Source: SZUA-430 sp034440175 (GTDB taxonomy: Bacteria > Pseudomonadota > Alphaproteobacteria > Micropepsales > Micropepsaceae). Taken from it: DNA of 29,201 nucleotides. Under the pieces are notes generated by a model that saw only the letters and a program-made list of their open reading frames with translations, searched no databases and was not told the DNA's origin. The stretch covers positions 1 through 29,201 of the forward strand of contig JAWXBO010000175.1 in assembly GCA_034440175.1 (NCBI GenBank). The letters run 5' to 3'. Positions 15,027-22,921 of the stretch are shown here, one piece after another. Both the position numbers and the translations under genes were made by a program. Each line of letters opens with the position of its first letter. Position 1 is the first letter of the stretch.

Positions 15027-15314
15027 ATGATCAAATCGGAATTGGTCCAAAAACTGGCCGAACAGAATCCGCATCTGTTTCAGCGCGATATCGAAAAAAT
15101 CGTCGCAACGATTTTCGGCGAAATCGCCAAGGCCCTGGCCCACGGCGATAGGGTCGAGCTGCGCGGCTTCGGCGCCTTCTCGGTCAAGTCCAGGCCCGCC
15201 CGCACCGGCCGCAATCCGCGCACCGGTGAATCCGTTCACGTCGGCGCCAAGCACGTGCCGTTCTTCAAGACCGGAAAAGAACTGCGCGACCGCCTGAACG
15301 TCGAAGAAAAATAG
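15027..15314 (+). CDS. ihfB: Integration host factor beta subunit
   Basis: The 95-residue product is a DNABII protein: MIKSELVQKLA start, RVELRGFGAFSVKSR, and the DNA-bending arm RNPRTGESV. It ends with PFFKTGKELRDRLN. The beta subunit identity rests on the N-terminal KSELV and on its place directly after rpsA, the standard location of ihfB. With IhfA it bends DNA by about 160 degrees. The ATG at 15027 follows AAGGG; an in-frame ATG at 14967 would add 20 residues that are not part of the family. It is followed after 5 bases by the LapA-type gene. Confidence 0.95.
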   Translation: MIKSELVQKLAEQNPHLFQRDIEKIVATIFGEIAKALAHGDRVELRGFGAFSVKSRPARTGRNPRTGESVHVGAKHVPFFKTGKELRDRLNVEEK

Positions 15315-15319
15315 ACGCC

Positions 15320-15661
15320 ATGACCAGCCTCTTTCGAACCCTGTTCTTTTGGTCGCTGGCCCTGGCAACAGCCGCCATCGCCATCGCCAACCGCAAGGGC
15401 GTGCAGCTGAGCTTCGATCCCTTCAACTCGGACTCCCCCGCCGTCGCAATAGAAATCCGCCTGTTCTGGATCATCCTGAGCGCAGCCTTGATCGGAATTG
15501 TCCTTGGTAGCTGGTCAAGCTGGCTCGCCCAAAACTCCCTCCGCCGCACCCTGCGCGACCAAGAAGAAAAAATCCGCAGACTGGAACGAGAGGTGGAAGT
15601 AGCGCAGTCGATTATTTCCAAGCCATCGGCAGCGCCTGCGCGCCCACTGCAAGTGGGGTAA
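15320..15661 (+). CDS. LapA-domain inner membrane protein
   Basis: The 113-residue product has two hydrophobic segments (about residues 6-23 and 48-70), followed by a charged coiled-coil region (RRTLRDQEEKIRRLEREVE). This matches the LapA (lipopolysaccharide assembly protein A, formerly YciS) domain. In E. coli LapA works with LapB in controlling LpxC and LPS assembly at the inner membrane; the role here is inferred. Its position right after ihfB is conserved in proteobacteria. In many alphaproteobacteria pyrF or trpF follows closely; here a toxin-antitoxin module intervenes. Confidence 0.85.
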   Translation: MTSLFRTLFFWSLALATAAIAIANRKGVQLSFDPFNSDSPAVAIEIRLFWIILSAALIGIVLGSWSSWLAQNSLRRTLRDQEEKIRRLEREVEVAQSIISKPSAAPARPLQVG

Positions 15662-15841
15662 CATCATCCTCACCGCACTCGTCGTTGGACTGCTCAGTGC
15701 CTTGCATGAGGTCGCAACCGCGTACGGCGGTGAGCGGATCAAGCTTGACGTGCGCGTCGCCTCGGCTCCGGTAGAGGCGGCCGCTCCATCAGCCGCGGCC
15801 TGGCTTCCGGATCAAGCCCAGTTGACGCCGTCGAAGTGTAT
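15662..15841. other. Intergenic segment between lapA and the third TA module
   Basis: There is no supported gene. One plus-strand frame stays open from before 15663 to a TGA near 15843 but lacks a start codon and ribosome site. The DNA is repeat-like, with GGCCGC/GCGGCC and GCCTC/GAGGC stems near 15760-15810 and two GGATCAAGC strings near 15736 and 15809. It may be the left junction of the inserted module. Confidence 0.4.
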
Positions 15842-15869
15842 TTGACATTCATAGTGATATAACTATAAT
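15842..15869 (+). promoter_or_regulatory. Near-consensus promoter with operator for the third HigBA module
   Basis: TTGACA (15842-15847) and TATAAT (15864-15869) match the sigma-70 consensus exactly, with a 16-base spacer. An inverted repeat ATAGT-GATATA-ACTAT (15851-15866) covers the spacer and the -10 box. Transcription should start near 15876, at the GTG start codon of the toxin. Confidence 0.8.
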
Positions 15870-15873
15870 ACGT

Positions 15874-16242
15874 GTGACGCAGACTCCGCTTAAGCCCTGC
15901 CTCTTCGTCGCTTCGAGCCACCGCGATTTGGCAGAGTTCCCGGCGTGTGTTCGGGATGAAATCGGTCACGCCCTCTACGTTGCGCAGCGAGGTGACGAGC
16001 CGCCGACGGCAAAGGCTCTGAAAGGCTTCAGCGGGCGCGGCGTGTTGGAGATTGTCGAAGACCACGACGGCAATGCCTATCGCGCCGTCTACACGGTACG
16101 ATTGGAGGGCGCGATCTACGTGCTTCACGCGTTCCAGAAGAAATCGAAGAAGGGAAGCGCCACACCGGTACCTGACATCGAACTCATAAAGAAGCGCCTG
16201 AAGCGAGCCGAAGAGCATCATCGCGAGAGATCGAGGAGTTAA
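15874..16242 (+). CDS. RelE/HigB-like toxin, phage Gp49-like (DUF891 type)
   Basis: The 122-residue product shows the Gp49-like/HigB pattern: PCLFVASSHRDLAEFP, VRDEIGHALYVAQ, KGFSGRGVLEI and YRAVYTVRLEGAIYVLHAFQKKSKKG, then PDIELIKKRLKRAEEH. This is the active-site region of RelE-superfamily mRNA interferases. The start is GTG at 15874, within two bases of the predicted transcription start, so the message is leaderless and has no ribosome site. The antitoxin follows after 3 bases. The module sits inside an otherwise conserved core operon. Confidence 0.85.
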   Translation: MTQTPLKPCLFVASSHRDLAEFPACVRDEIGHALYVAQRGDEPPTAKALKGFSGRGVLEIVEDHDGNAYRAVYTVRLEGAIYVLHAFQKKSKKGSATPVPDIELIKKRLKRAEEHHRERSRS

Positions 16243-16245
16243 ACT

Positions 16246-16581
16246 GTGACAAGATCCAAAATCGAGATTCACGAGAGCTGCGGCAACGTCTTCGCCGACC
16301 TGGGTTTGCCTGACGCGGAAGAGATGCTTCTTAAGTCGCAGATCGTCGTCGAACTGCACCGCGCGATGAAACAGCGCAAACTTACGCAGACGGCCGCAGC
16401 CAAACTCATCGGCATTGCCCAGCCCGACCTGTCGAACATCTTGCGCGGCAGATTTCGTGGGTTCTCGGTTGAGCGCTTGATGCGAATGCTGACGTCATTC
16501 GGGCAGGACATTGACATAGTCGTCCGCCCACAGAGAGCACGCAAACCCGGCAGAATCCGGTTGCTCACTGCAGCAGAGTAA
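16246..16581 (+). CDS. Xre-family antitoxin of the third module
   Basis: The 111-residue product has GNVFADLGLPDAEEM at its N-terminus, typical of antitoxins paired with Gp49-like toxins. A helix-turn-helix follows (RKLTQTAAAKLIGIAQPDLSNILRGRF, residues about 45-72) and then a MLTSFGQDIDIVVRP strand. It should bind the upstream toxin and repress the promoter at 15842. The start codon is GTG at 16246, 3 bases after the toxin stop. Its end is 54 bases before pyrF. Confidence 0.88.
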   Translation: MTRSKIEIHESCGNVFADLGLPDAEEMLLKSQIVVELHRAMKQRKLTQTAAAKLIGIAQPDLSNILRGRFRGFSVERLMRMLTSFGQDIDIVVRPQRARKPGRIRLLTAAE

Positions 16582-16597
16582 CCAGGAATTCGCCCGG

Positions 16598-16626
16598 TTG
16601 CCACCCGCTGCCGCAGTCCCTATAAG
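16598..16626 (+). promoter_or_regulatory. Predicted pyrF promoter
   Basis: TTGCCA (16598-16603) and TATAAG (16621-16626) are 17 bases apart. Start would be near 16633, three bases before the pyrF ATG, which again implies a nearly leaderless message. It would free pyrF-trpFBA from dependence on the toxin-antitoxin promoter. Confidence 0.6.
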
Positions 16627-16635
16627 CGGCGCAAC

Positions 16636-17355
16636 ATGACCCAGCACGCCGCCAAAAACCCAGTCTTCTGTGCCCTCGACACCACCGATGTCGACCAAGC
16701 CTTGGCGTGGGCACTCGCCGTCAAACCCTTCGTCGGCGGTCTGAAAGTGGGCCTGGAATTTTTCAACGCGAACGGCCCAGACGGCGTCCGCAAAATCGTC
16801 GCGCTAGGCCTGCCGGTCTTCACCGACCTGAAACTGCACGACATCCCAAACACGGTCTCAGGCGGCATACGCGCCGTCCTGCCGCTGGGTGTCTCGATCG
16901 TGAACGTGCATTGCGCAGGCGGCGCTGCGATGATGCGCGCCGCAGCCGAGGCCGCCGCAACAGCGTGCGCCCATCGACCCCAAGTCATCGGCGTCACCGT
17001 GTTGACCAGCCTCGATGAATCCGACCTTCAGGCAACAGGCGTGACCGGCGCACCGTCCGAGCACGTTCTGCGCCTGGCGACCCTCGCCAAAGCATCAGGA
17101 CTGGACGGTGTCGTCTGCGCCGCGCACGAAATCGCGATGCTGCGCCGTGAATTGGGTCCGGACTTCCTGCTGATCGTCCCGGGCATTAGACCGGCAGGCG
17201 CCGCATCCGCCGACCAAAAGCGCGTGATGACACCGCGCGAAGCACATGCGCTCGGCGCCGGCATTCTCGTCATCGGCCGCCCGATTACAGCGGCAGCCGA
17301 TCCCGCCGCCGCCGCCCGCGCCATTCGCGACGAATTGTTCTCGGGCCCGGCATGA
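16636..17355 (+). CDS. pyrF: Orotidine 5'-phosphate decarboxylase
   Basis: PyrF makes UMP from OMP, the last step of de novo pyrimidine synthesis. The catalytic set is intact: CALDTTD (D15), GGLKVG (K37) and FTDLKLHDIPNTV (D64, K66, D69). The phosphate-binding end is also present: VPGIRPAGAASADQKRVMTP and GAGILVIGRPIT. Length (239) is normal. No clear ribosome site precedes the ATG, in keeping with the short predicted leader. The stop overlaps trpF as ATGA, so a pyrimidine gene is translationally coupled to a tryptophan gene. Confidence 0.97.
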   Translation: MTQHAAKNPVFCALDTTDVDQALAWALAVKPFVGGLKVGLEFFNANGPDGVRKIVALGLPVFTDLKLHDIPNTVSGGIRAVLPLGVSIVNVHCAGGAAMMRAAAEAAATACAHRPQVIGVTVLTSLDESDLQATGVTGAPSEHVLRLATLAKASGLDGVVCAAHEIAMLRRELGPDFLLIVPGIRPAGAASADQKRVMTPREAHALGAGILVIGRPITAAADPAAAARAIRDELFSGPA

Positions 17356-18002
17356 CACCGGCAATCAAAATTTGCGGCATCAAAACCGCCGCCGCCATCG
17401 ACACCGCCGCGCAAGCAGGCGCCACGCATTTAGGCTTTAACTTTTACGACGCAAGCCCGCGCCTGGTTTCGACCGCCGACGCTGCCGCGCTTTCCCGCCG
17501 CGTTCCGGCGCTGGAAAGCGTCGCTCTGACCGTGGATGCCACCGATGCGCTGCTCGACCAGATCGTGCGCGAAGCAGCACCTTCACTCTTGCAGCTTCAC
17601 GGCAGCGAGACGCCTGAGCGCGTGGGTTTCATCAAATCCCGCTTCGGATTGCGCGTGATGAAGGCCCTCGCCATCGCCTCGCCCGCCGATGTTCGCCACG
17701 CTCGCGCCTACGAGCACATTGCCGACATCCTTCTCTTCGACGCCAAGCCGGACGCGCTGCCCGGCGGCAACGGCCTGACCTTTGACTGGCAGCTGATCGC
17801 GAACGAAAAATGGTCGAAGCCGTGGATGTTATCCGGCGGCCTCACGCCTGACAATGTCGCCGGCGCCATTCGCACCACGCGCGCGCGCGGCGTCGACGTG
17901 TCCTCCGGCGTCGAAAGATCGCGCGGCGAGAAGGATCCGGTCCTGATCGAACGCTTCATCGCTTCGGCGCGCCATGCCTTCGCCGAACAACAGACGAAAT
18001 GA
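17352..18002 (+). CDS. trpF: Phosphoribosylanthranilate isomerase
   Basis: TrpF converts phosphoribosylanthranilate to CdRP in tryptophan synthesis. The KICGIK motif holds the catalytic Cys. GFNFYDASPR, LQLHGSE, the LLFDAKP Asp, MLSGGLTPDNV and GVDVSSGVERSRGEKD complete the TIM-barrel signature. Length (216) is normal. ATGA overlaps link it to pyrF before and trpB after it, so the three genes form one translational unit. Fusion to trpC, as in enterics, is absent. Confidence 0.97.
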   Translation: MTPAIKICGIKTAAAIDTAAQAGATHLGFNFYDASPRLVSTADAAALSRRVPALESVALTVDATDALLDQIVREAAPSLLQLHGSETPERVGFIKSRFGLRVMKALAIASPADVRHARAYEHIADILLFDAKPDALPGGNGLTFDWQLIANEKWSKPWMLSGGLTPDNVAGAIRTTRARGVDVSSGVERSRGEKDPVLIERFIASARHAFAEQQTK

Positions 18003-19216
18003 ACCAGATGAAACCCAATTCCTACAAAACCGGTCCCGACGCCCAAGGCCATTTCGGCATCTTTGGCGGGCGCTATGTCGCCGAAACATTGATGCCGCTG
18101 ATCCTGAGCGTTGAACAGGCCTACGACGCCGCAAAAAAAGACCCCGCGTTTCAGGCCGAGCTTGACAGCTTTCTCGAACACTATGTCGGGCGCCCCTCGC
18201 CGCTTTATTTCGCTGAGCGCCTGACCGCGCATTTCGGCGGCCCGAAAATCTACTTCAAGCGCGACGAGCTCAATCACACCGGCGCCCACAAGATCAACAA
18301 CTGCATGGGCCAGATTCTGCTCGCCCGCCGCATGGGCAAGACGCGCATCATCGCCGAAACCGGCGCGGGCCAGCACGGCGTGGCGACCGCAACCGTCGCC
18401 GCGCGCTTCGGCCTGCCGTGCGTCGTCTACATGGGTGAAGAAGACATCAAGCGCCAATCGCCCAATGTCTTCCGCATGAAATTGCTCGGCGCCGAGGTTG
18501 TACCCGTCACCTCAGGATCGCGGACACTCAAAGACGCCATGAACGAAGCCATGCGCGATTGGGTGGCCAATGTGGAATCTACCTTCTACATCATCGGCAC
18601 CGTCGCGGGCCCCCATCCCTATCCGGCGATGGTGCGCGACTTCCAATCCGTCATCGGCATTGAAGCCAAGGCACAAATGCACAAAGCCGAGGGCCGTCTG
18701 CCCGACGCCGCCGTCGCCTGCATCGGCGGCGGCTCCAATGCGATGGGACTGTTCTATCCCTTCCTCGACGATCCCGAGGTCGCGCTCTATGGCGTTGAGG
18801 CGGCAGGCCACGGCCTGGAAACCGGACAGCACGCAGCCTCGCTCGCGGGTGGCCGTCCGGGTGTGCTGCACGGCAATCGCACCTATCTGCTGCAAGACTC
18901 CGACGGCCAGATCATCGAAGCCCATTCGATTTCAGCCGGCCTCGACTATCCCGGCATCGGCCCTGAACATGCCTGGCTGCACGACATGAAGCGCGTCAAC
19001 TACGTCTCGGCGACCGACAAGGAAGCGCTCGACGCCTTTCAGCTTTGCGCCCTGCAGGAAGGCATCATCCCGGCCCTGGAACCCGCCCACGCTCTCGCCT
19101 TCACTCAAAAACTTGCAAAGACAATGGATCGCAACAAGATCATCCTGATGAACATGTGCGGCCGCGGCGACAAAGACATCTTCGCCGTCGCAGAGCGTCT
19201 GGGGGCAAAATTGTGA
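17999..19216 (+). CDS. trpB: Tryptophan synthase beta chain
   Basis: The 405-residue PLP enzyme condenses indole with serine. It shows the PLP lysine in NHTGAHKINN (K98), ETGAGQHGVATATVAA, the phosphate loop GGGSNAMG, and EGIIPALEPAHAL. It pairs with TrpA in an alpha2-beta2 complex with an indole tunnel. The ATG at 17999 overlaps the trpF stop; a second in-frame ATG at 18008 is possible. The usual short gap to trpA is expanded to 196 bases by a palindromic repeat. Confidence 0.98.
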   Translation: MNQMKPNSYKTGPDAQGHFGIFGGRYVAETLMPLILSVEQAYDAAKKDPAFQAELDSFLEHYVGRPSPLYFAERLTAHFGGPKIYFKRDELNHTGAHKINNCMGQILLARRMGKTRIIAETGAGQHGVATATVAARFGLPCVVYMGEEDIKRQSPNVFRMKLLGAEVVPVTSGSRTLKDAMNEAMRDWVANVESTFYIIGTVAGPHPYPAMVRDFQSVIGIEAKAQMHKAEGRLPDAAVACIGGGSNAMGLFYPFLDDPEVALYGVEAAGHGLETGQHAASLAGGRPGVLHGNRTYLLQDSDGQIIEAHSISAGLDYPGIGPEHAWLHDMKRVNYVSATDKEALDAFQLCALQEGIIPALEPAHALAFTQKLAKTMDRNKIILMNMCGRGDKDIFAVAERLGAKL

Positions 19217-19248
19217 GCACCACTTCAAACCGCTCAAGCACCTCTTTT

Positions 19249-19390
19249 CTCCTCCGCTTGCGGGGGAAGGGGACCGCGTCAGCGGTGGAGGGAGCTTTCA
19301 CGCACGCCAGCGCAGCAAGCGCGTTCACCGCTTCCCCCCTCCGTCTCGCCGCTCATCGCGGCGATCCACCTCCCCCGCAAGCGGGGGAGG
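19249..19390. repeat. Palindromic element inserted between trpB and trpA
   Basis: Nearly inverted ends, CTCCTCCGCTTGCGGGGGAA... at 19249-19270 and a 22-base 10-bp-stem palindrome at 19369-19390, bracket inner hairpins ACCGC/GCGGT (about 19273-19286) and CGCCGC/GCGGCG (19348-19364). The layout matches the repeat at 10122-10190, in two copies facing each other. No T-run follows the stems, so it need not terminate, but it should fold strongly in the message. Confidence 0.8.
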
Positions 19391-19412
19391 AAGATACGCC
19401 TATGGGGCTCGC

Positions 19413-20234
19413 ATGAGAATCACCCAGCGCTTCGCCGAACTCAAACAGCAAAACCGCGCCGGCTTCGTGGCCTTCATTACCGCCGGTGATCCCGACTACA
19501 ACACCTCGCTCGAAATCTTGAAAGGGCTGCCCGCTGCCGGCGCCGACATCATCGAGCTTGGCATGCCCTTCACCGATCCCATGGCCGAAGGCCCGGCAAT
19601 CCAGGCCTCGTCCCTGCGCGCGCTGAAAGCAGGACAGACCATGGCCAAGACGCTCGCCATGGCAAAGCATTTCCGTCAAAGCGACACGTCAACCCCCATC
19701 GTACTGATGGGCTACTACAATCCCATCCACTCCTACGGCGTCGACAGGTTCAGCCGTGATGCTAAGGCCGCCGGCGTCGATGGCCTGATCATTGTCGATC
19801 TGCCGCCCGAGGAGGACCACGAGCTTCGTGTCCCCGCAAAATCGGTGGGTCTGGATCTCATCCGCCTGGCCACACCCACAACGGATGCACACCGCCTGCC
19901 CGCAGTGCTCGATGGCGCTACCGGATTTCTCTATTACGTCTCGATCATGGGCGTAACCGGCTCCAAGAACATTGACCCCAAAGACGTCACCGGCGCGCTC
20001 GCGCGTATCAGGCAAGCAACCAGCCTGCCGGTCGCGGTAGGCTTTGGTATAAAAACCGAAGCTGATGCTGCAGCCGTGGGCAAAACGGCCGATGCTGCGG
20101 TCGTTGGCTCCGCATTAGTGGCGGAAATCAGCCGCTTCACCCGCCCTGATGGCAAAGTTTCGCCCGGAGGCGCAGAAGCTGTGCTAGACTTGGTCCGTCG
20201 ACTCGCTGGTGCGGCGCACAAGGCTCGCGTATGA
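19413..20234 (+). CDS. trpA: Tryptophan synthase alpha chain
   Basis: The 273-residue TIM-barrel enzyme cleaves indole-3-glycerol phosphate and passes indole to TrpB. Catalytic Glu48 lies in DIIELGMPFTDP. The second catalytic acid, Asp60 in Salmonella (PLADGP), is Glu59 here (PMAEGP). Other family blocks are normal: VLMGYYNPIHSYG, GVDGLIIVDLPPEE, FLYYVSIMGVTG and VAVGFGIKT. The ATG at 19413 sits just past the palindromic repeat. Its nearest ribosome-like sequence is GGGG in TATGGGGCTCGC; a better GGAGGAAG lies in the repeat end but is too far away. Confidence 0.97.
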   Translation: MRITQRFAELKQQNRAGFVAFITAGDPDYNTSLEILKGLPAAGADIIELGMPFTDPMAEGPAIQASSLRALKAGQTMAKTLAMAKHFRQSDTSTPIVLMGYYNPIHSYGVDRFSRDAKAAGVDGLIIVDLPPEEDHELRVPAKSVGLDLIRLATPTTDAHRLPAVLDGATGFLYYVSIMGVTGSKNIDPKDVTGALARIRQATSLPVAVGFGIKTEADAAAVGKTADAAVVGSALVAEISRFTRPDGKVSPGGAEAVLDLVRRLAGAAHKARV

Positions 20235-20283
20235 CCATCAAGTCGCTGATTGGTGTGGTGTTAACAGTCGGTAAAGTCTGCGT

Positions 20284-21252
20284 ATGAACTGGATCACTAA
20301 CTTCGTTCGTCCGAAAATCAAGTCCCTTTGGAGCGCGAAGTCCGATACGCCTGACAATTTGTGGCGCAAATGCCCGACATGTGCAGGCATGATATTCCAC
20401 CGCGACCTCGATGCCGCGCAATACGTGTGCATGCATTGTGAATGCCACCTCAAGATCAGCGCCACAGCGCGTTTGAAAAATCTGTTCGATGACGGCATTT
20501 GGGAAGACATCCCACTCCCTGAAGTTCCGCTCGACCCTCTGAAATTTCGCGACGAAAAACGCTACGCCGACCGTCTGCGCGAAGCGCGTGCAAAAACGGG
20601 CGAGCTCGACGCCCTCAAAGCCACGCGCGGTCAGATTTCTGGCGTACGCACCACGGTCGCCGTCCAGTCTTTCGATTTCATGGGTGGCTCATTGGGAATG
20701 GCCGTCGGCGAAGGCTTGATCGCTGCAATGCGCGCCGCCATTGAACATCACACACCGTTTGTGGTTTTTACGGCTTCCGGCGGTGCCCGCATGCAAGAGG
20801 GCATTCTCTCCCTGATGCAGCTTCCGCGCGTCACGATCGCTGTGCAGATGCTGCGGGAAGCGGGCCTGCCTTACATCGTCTGCCACACCGACCCCACCAC
20901 AGGCGGCGTGACGGCGTCTTACGCGATGCTGGGCGACATTCACATGGCCGAGCCCGGCGCTCTCATCGGCTTCGCGGGTCCGCGCGTCATTGAGAATACA
21001 ATTCGCCAGAAATTGCCCGAAGGCTTTCAGCGCGCCGAATACCTCACCGACCACGGCATGGTCGATATGGTGGTCCACCGCCACAAAATGCGCGAGACGC
21101 TGGGACGCACACTGAAGTTGCTCACCCGCAAGACCGCGCGTGCCATGTCTGTGCGGCCAGCCTATGAGGTTGGCCCTTACGCCGTTCCCACAATGCACAA
21201 TGCGCCTTCCCAAATCTTCGATCTCGCCAGTCCGAAACAGCCCTTGGCATGA
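20284..21252 (+). CDS. accD: Acetyl-CoA carboxylase carboxyltransferase subunit beta
   Basis: AccD with AccA transfers the carboxyl group from biotin to acetyl-CoA, making malonyl-CoA. The zinc ribbon is C30, C33, C49 and C52 (KCPTC...YVCMHC). The crotonase-like core has GGSLGMAVGEG, ASGGARMQEG, HTDPTTGGVTASYAMLGD and GFAGPRVIENTIRQKLPEGFQ. The length of 322 fits the family. It follows trpA by 49 bases and overlaps folC as ATGA. The order trpF-trpB-trpA-accD-folC is typical of alphaproteobacteria. Confidence 0.98.
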   Translation: MNWITNFVRPKIKSLWSAKSDTPDNLWRKCPTCAGMIFHRDLDAAQYVCMHCECHLKISATARLKNLFDDGIWEDIPLPEVPLDPLKFRDEKRYADRLREARAKTGELDALKATRGQISGVRTTVAVQSFDFMGGSLGMAVGEGLIAAMRAAIEHHTPFVVFTASGGARMQEGILSLMQLPRVTIAVQMLREAGLPYIVCHTDPTTGGVTASYAMLGDIHMAEPGALIGFAGPRVIENTIRQKLPEGFQRAEYLTDHGMVDMVVHRHKMRETLGRTLKLLTRKTARAMSVRPAYEVGPYAVPTMHNAPSQIFDLASPKQPLA

Positions 21253-22577
21253 GCGGCCCCGCTGGCGATGAGCTGGCGAGCGACGAAATCCTCGCCCGCC
21301 TCACGACGCTGCATCCAAAAGTCATCGACCTTTCACTTGGCCGCATAGAGCGCTTGCTGGGCAAACTCGGTTCGCCGCAGCATCGCCTGCCGCCCGTCAT
21401 TCATGTTGCGGGCACGAACGGCAAGGGCTCAACCTGCGCCTTCCTGCGCGCAATCCTGGAGGCATCGGGCAAGCGCGTTCACGTCTACGCTTCGCCCCAT
21501 CTCGTCCGCTTTCACGAACGCATCCGCCTCAGCGGCAAGTTGATAGACGAAAACGAACTCTCGGCCCTGCTGGAGGAATGCGAACACCACAATGGCAACG
21601 AACCCATCACGTTCTTTGAGATTACCACGGCGGCAGCTTTCCTTGCCTTCACGCGCCATAAGGCCGACGCCGTAATTCTGGAAGTTGGCCTCGGCGGCAG
21701 ACTCGACGCGACAAATGTAATCTCACAGCCTGCGGCAGCGGTTATCACGCCGGTTGACTTCGATCATCAAATCTATCTGGGCTCAACCCTTGCCGAAATT
21801 GCTGGCGAGAAAGCGGGAATTATCAAACGCAATGTTCCGTGTGTCGTTGGCCCTCAAAGTGATGAAGTGCGCGAACTCATCGAAAGGCACGCCGCGGCGC
21901 ACAACGCCCCCGTAGTTTTTTGGGGGCAAGACTTCATGGCGCACGAAGAGCACCGGCGCATGGTCTATCAGGACGATCAGGGCCTGATCGATCTGCCGCT
22001 GCCTAAGCTCGCGGGCGCCCATCAGATCATCAATGCCGCGACCGCCATAGCGGCCTTGCGCAAATTGCCGGCGTTTCAAATCGATGACCGCGCCATCGAA
22101 GACGGCCTGATTACAGTGGAGTGGCCTGGCCGCCTGCAACGCCTGACGCGCGGGCCGCTCGTAACCATGGCACCAAAGGGCGCAGAGGTCTGGCTCGATG
22201 GTGCGCACAATCCGCACGGCGCGCGCGCGCTCGCCCACGCCATTGCCGATTTGGAAGAACGAATCCCGCGTCCGCTGTATCTGATCTGCGGCATGCTGCA
22301 AACAAAAGATGCCATAAATTTCTTTACTGCATTCCGGGGCCTGGCCAAAAGCGTGACCACCGTTACCATACCCGGCGACGCCACAAGCCAGGGTGCTGGT
22401 CAACTCTATGACGCCGCCCAGGCGGCGGGTCTTGAAGCCTATCCTGCCCCTTCAATTGAAGACGCCATCTTGCAGATCGAAGGCAGAGCAGCGATGGCAA
22501 ACGACAAAGCCCCGCCGCGCATTCTGATGTGCGGCTCACTCCGCCTCGCCGGTGCCGTGCTGCGGGAGAACGGTTAA
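21249..22577 (+). CDS. folC: Folylpolyglutamate synthase / dihydrofolate synthase
   Basis: FolC adds glutamate to dihydropteroate and folates. The 442-residue product has the Mur-ligase ATP loop HVAGTNGKGST (residues about 53-63), YASPHLVRFHERI, DFDHQIYLGSTLAEIAGEKAGIIK with the carbamylated-Lys region, and WLDGAHNPHGARAL in the C-terminal domain. Whether it has both activities cannot be told from sequence. Its stop TAA shares TTAA with the stop of the convergent thioredoxin gene, leaving no room between them for separate terminators. Confidence 0.96.
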   Translation: MSGPAGDELASDEILARLTTLHPKVIDLSLGRIERLLGKLGSPQHRLPPVIHVAGTNGKGSTCAFLRAILEASGKRVHVYASPHLVRFHERIRLSGKLIDENELSALLEECEHHNGNEPITFFEITTAAAFLAFTRHKADAVILEVGLGGRLDATNVISQPAAAVITPVDFDHQIYLGSTLAEIAGEKAGIIKRNVPCVVGPQSDEVRELIERHAAAHNAPVVFWGQDFMAHEEHRRMVYQDDQGLIDLPLPKLAGAHQIINAATAIAALRKLPAFQIDDRAIEDGLITVEWPGRLQRLTRGPLVTMAPKGAEVWLDGAHNPHGARALAHAIADLEERIPRPLYLICGMLQTKDAINFFTAFRGLAKSVTTVTIPGDATSQGAGQLYDAAQAAGLEAYPAPSIEDAILQIEGRAAMANDKAPPRILMCGSLRLAGAVLRENG

Positions 22578-22891
22578 ATCGAGGCCTCGATCCACTCGCG
22601 AAGTTTGTTCTTTGGCATCGCACCACTGCGCGAGGCCGCGACCTGCCCGTCCTTGAAGATCAGCAGCGTCGGAAATCCCCGAACGCCATACTTGGATGTG
22701 ATGCCGGGGCTGGTTTCGGCATTGACCTTGGCGATCACAACTTTGTCGCCGATCTCACTGGAAAGCTCATCAAGGACCACGCCCAACGGCTTGCACGGCG
22801 CACACCAATCCGTCCAAAAATCGACCAGAACTGGCTTCACAGATGCAAGCACATCACGCTGAAACGTCGCGTCTGTGACGATAACGCTCAT
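22574..22891 (-). CDS. Thioredoxin-like protein with CAPC active site
   Basis: The 105-residue product is a full thioredoxin fold with no signal peptide, so it is cytoplasmic. The active site is WCAPC (C30, C33) in place of WCGPC, and the cis-proline loop is GFPTLL. It is clearly a paralogue of the next gene upstream on this strand: same length, same SGAMPKNKLREWIE/IGAMPKQKIKEWIE end. The change at the residue between the cysteines usually alters redox potential, but the effect of Ala is not known to me. The ATG at 22891 has GGAGG 4 bases upstream; the frame extends 6 codons further without support. It is probably the last gene of the addB-addA-trx operon. Confidence 0.9.
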   Translation of the reverse strand: MSVIVTDATFQRDVLASVKPVLVDFWTDWCAPCKPLGVVLDELSSEIGDKVVIAKVNAETSPGITSKYGVRGFPTLLIFKDGQVAASRSGAMPKNKLREWIEASI

Positions 22892-22921
22892 CAGTCCTCC
22901 AAGCATCAATTTTGCGGGTTG

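Noticed and set aside
15663..15845. Open frame of about 60 residues before the third TA module
   Set aside because: It has no start codon or ribosome site and lies in repeat-like DNA. It may be the end of an old gene but cannot be identified.
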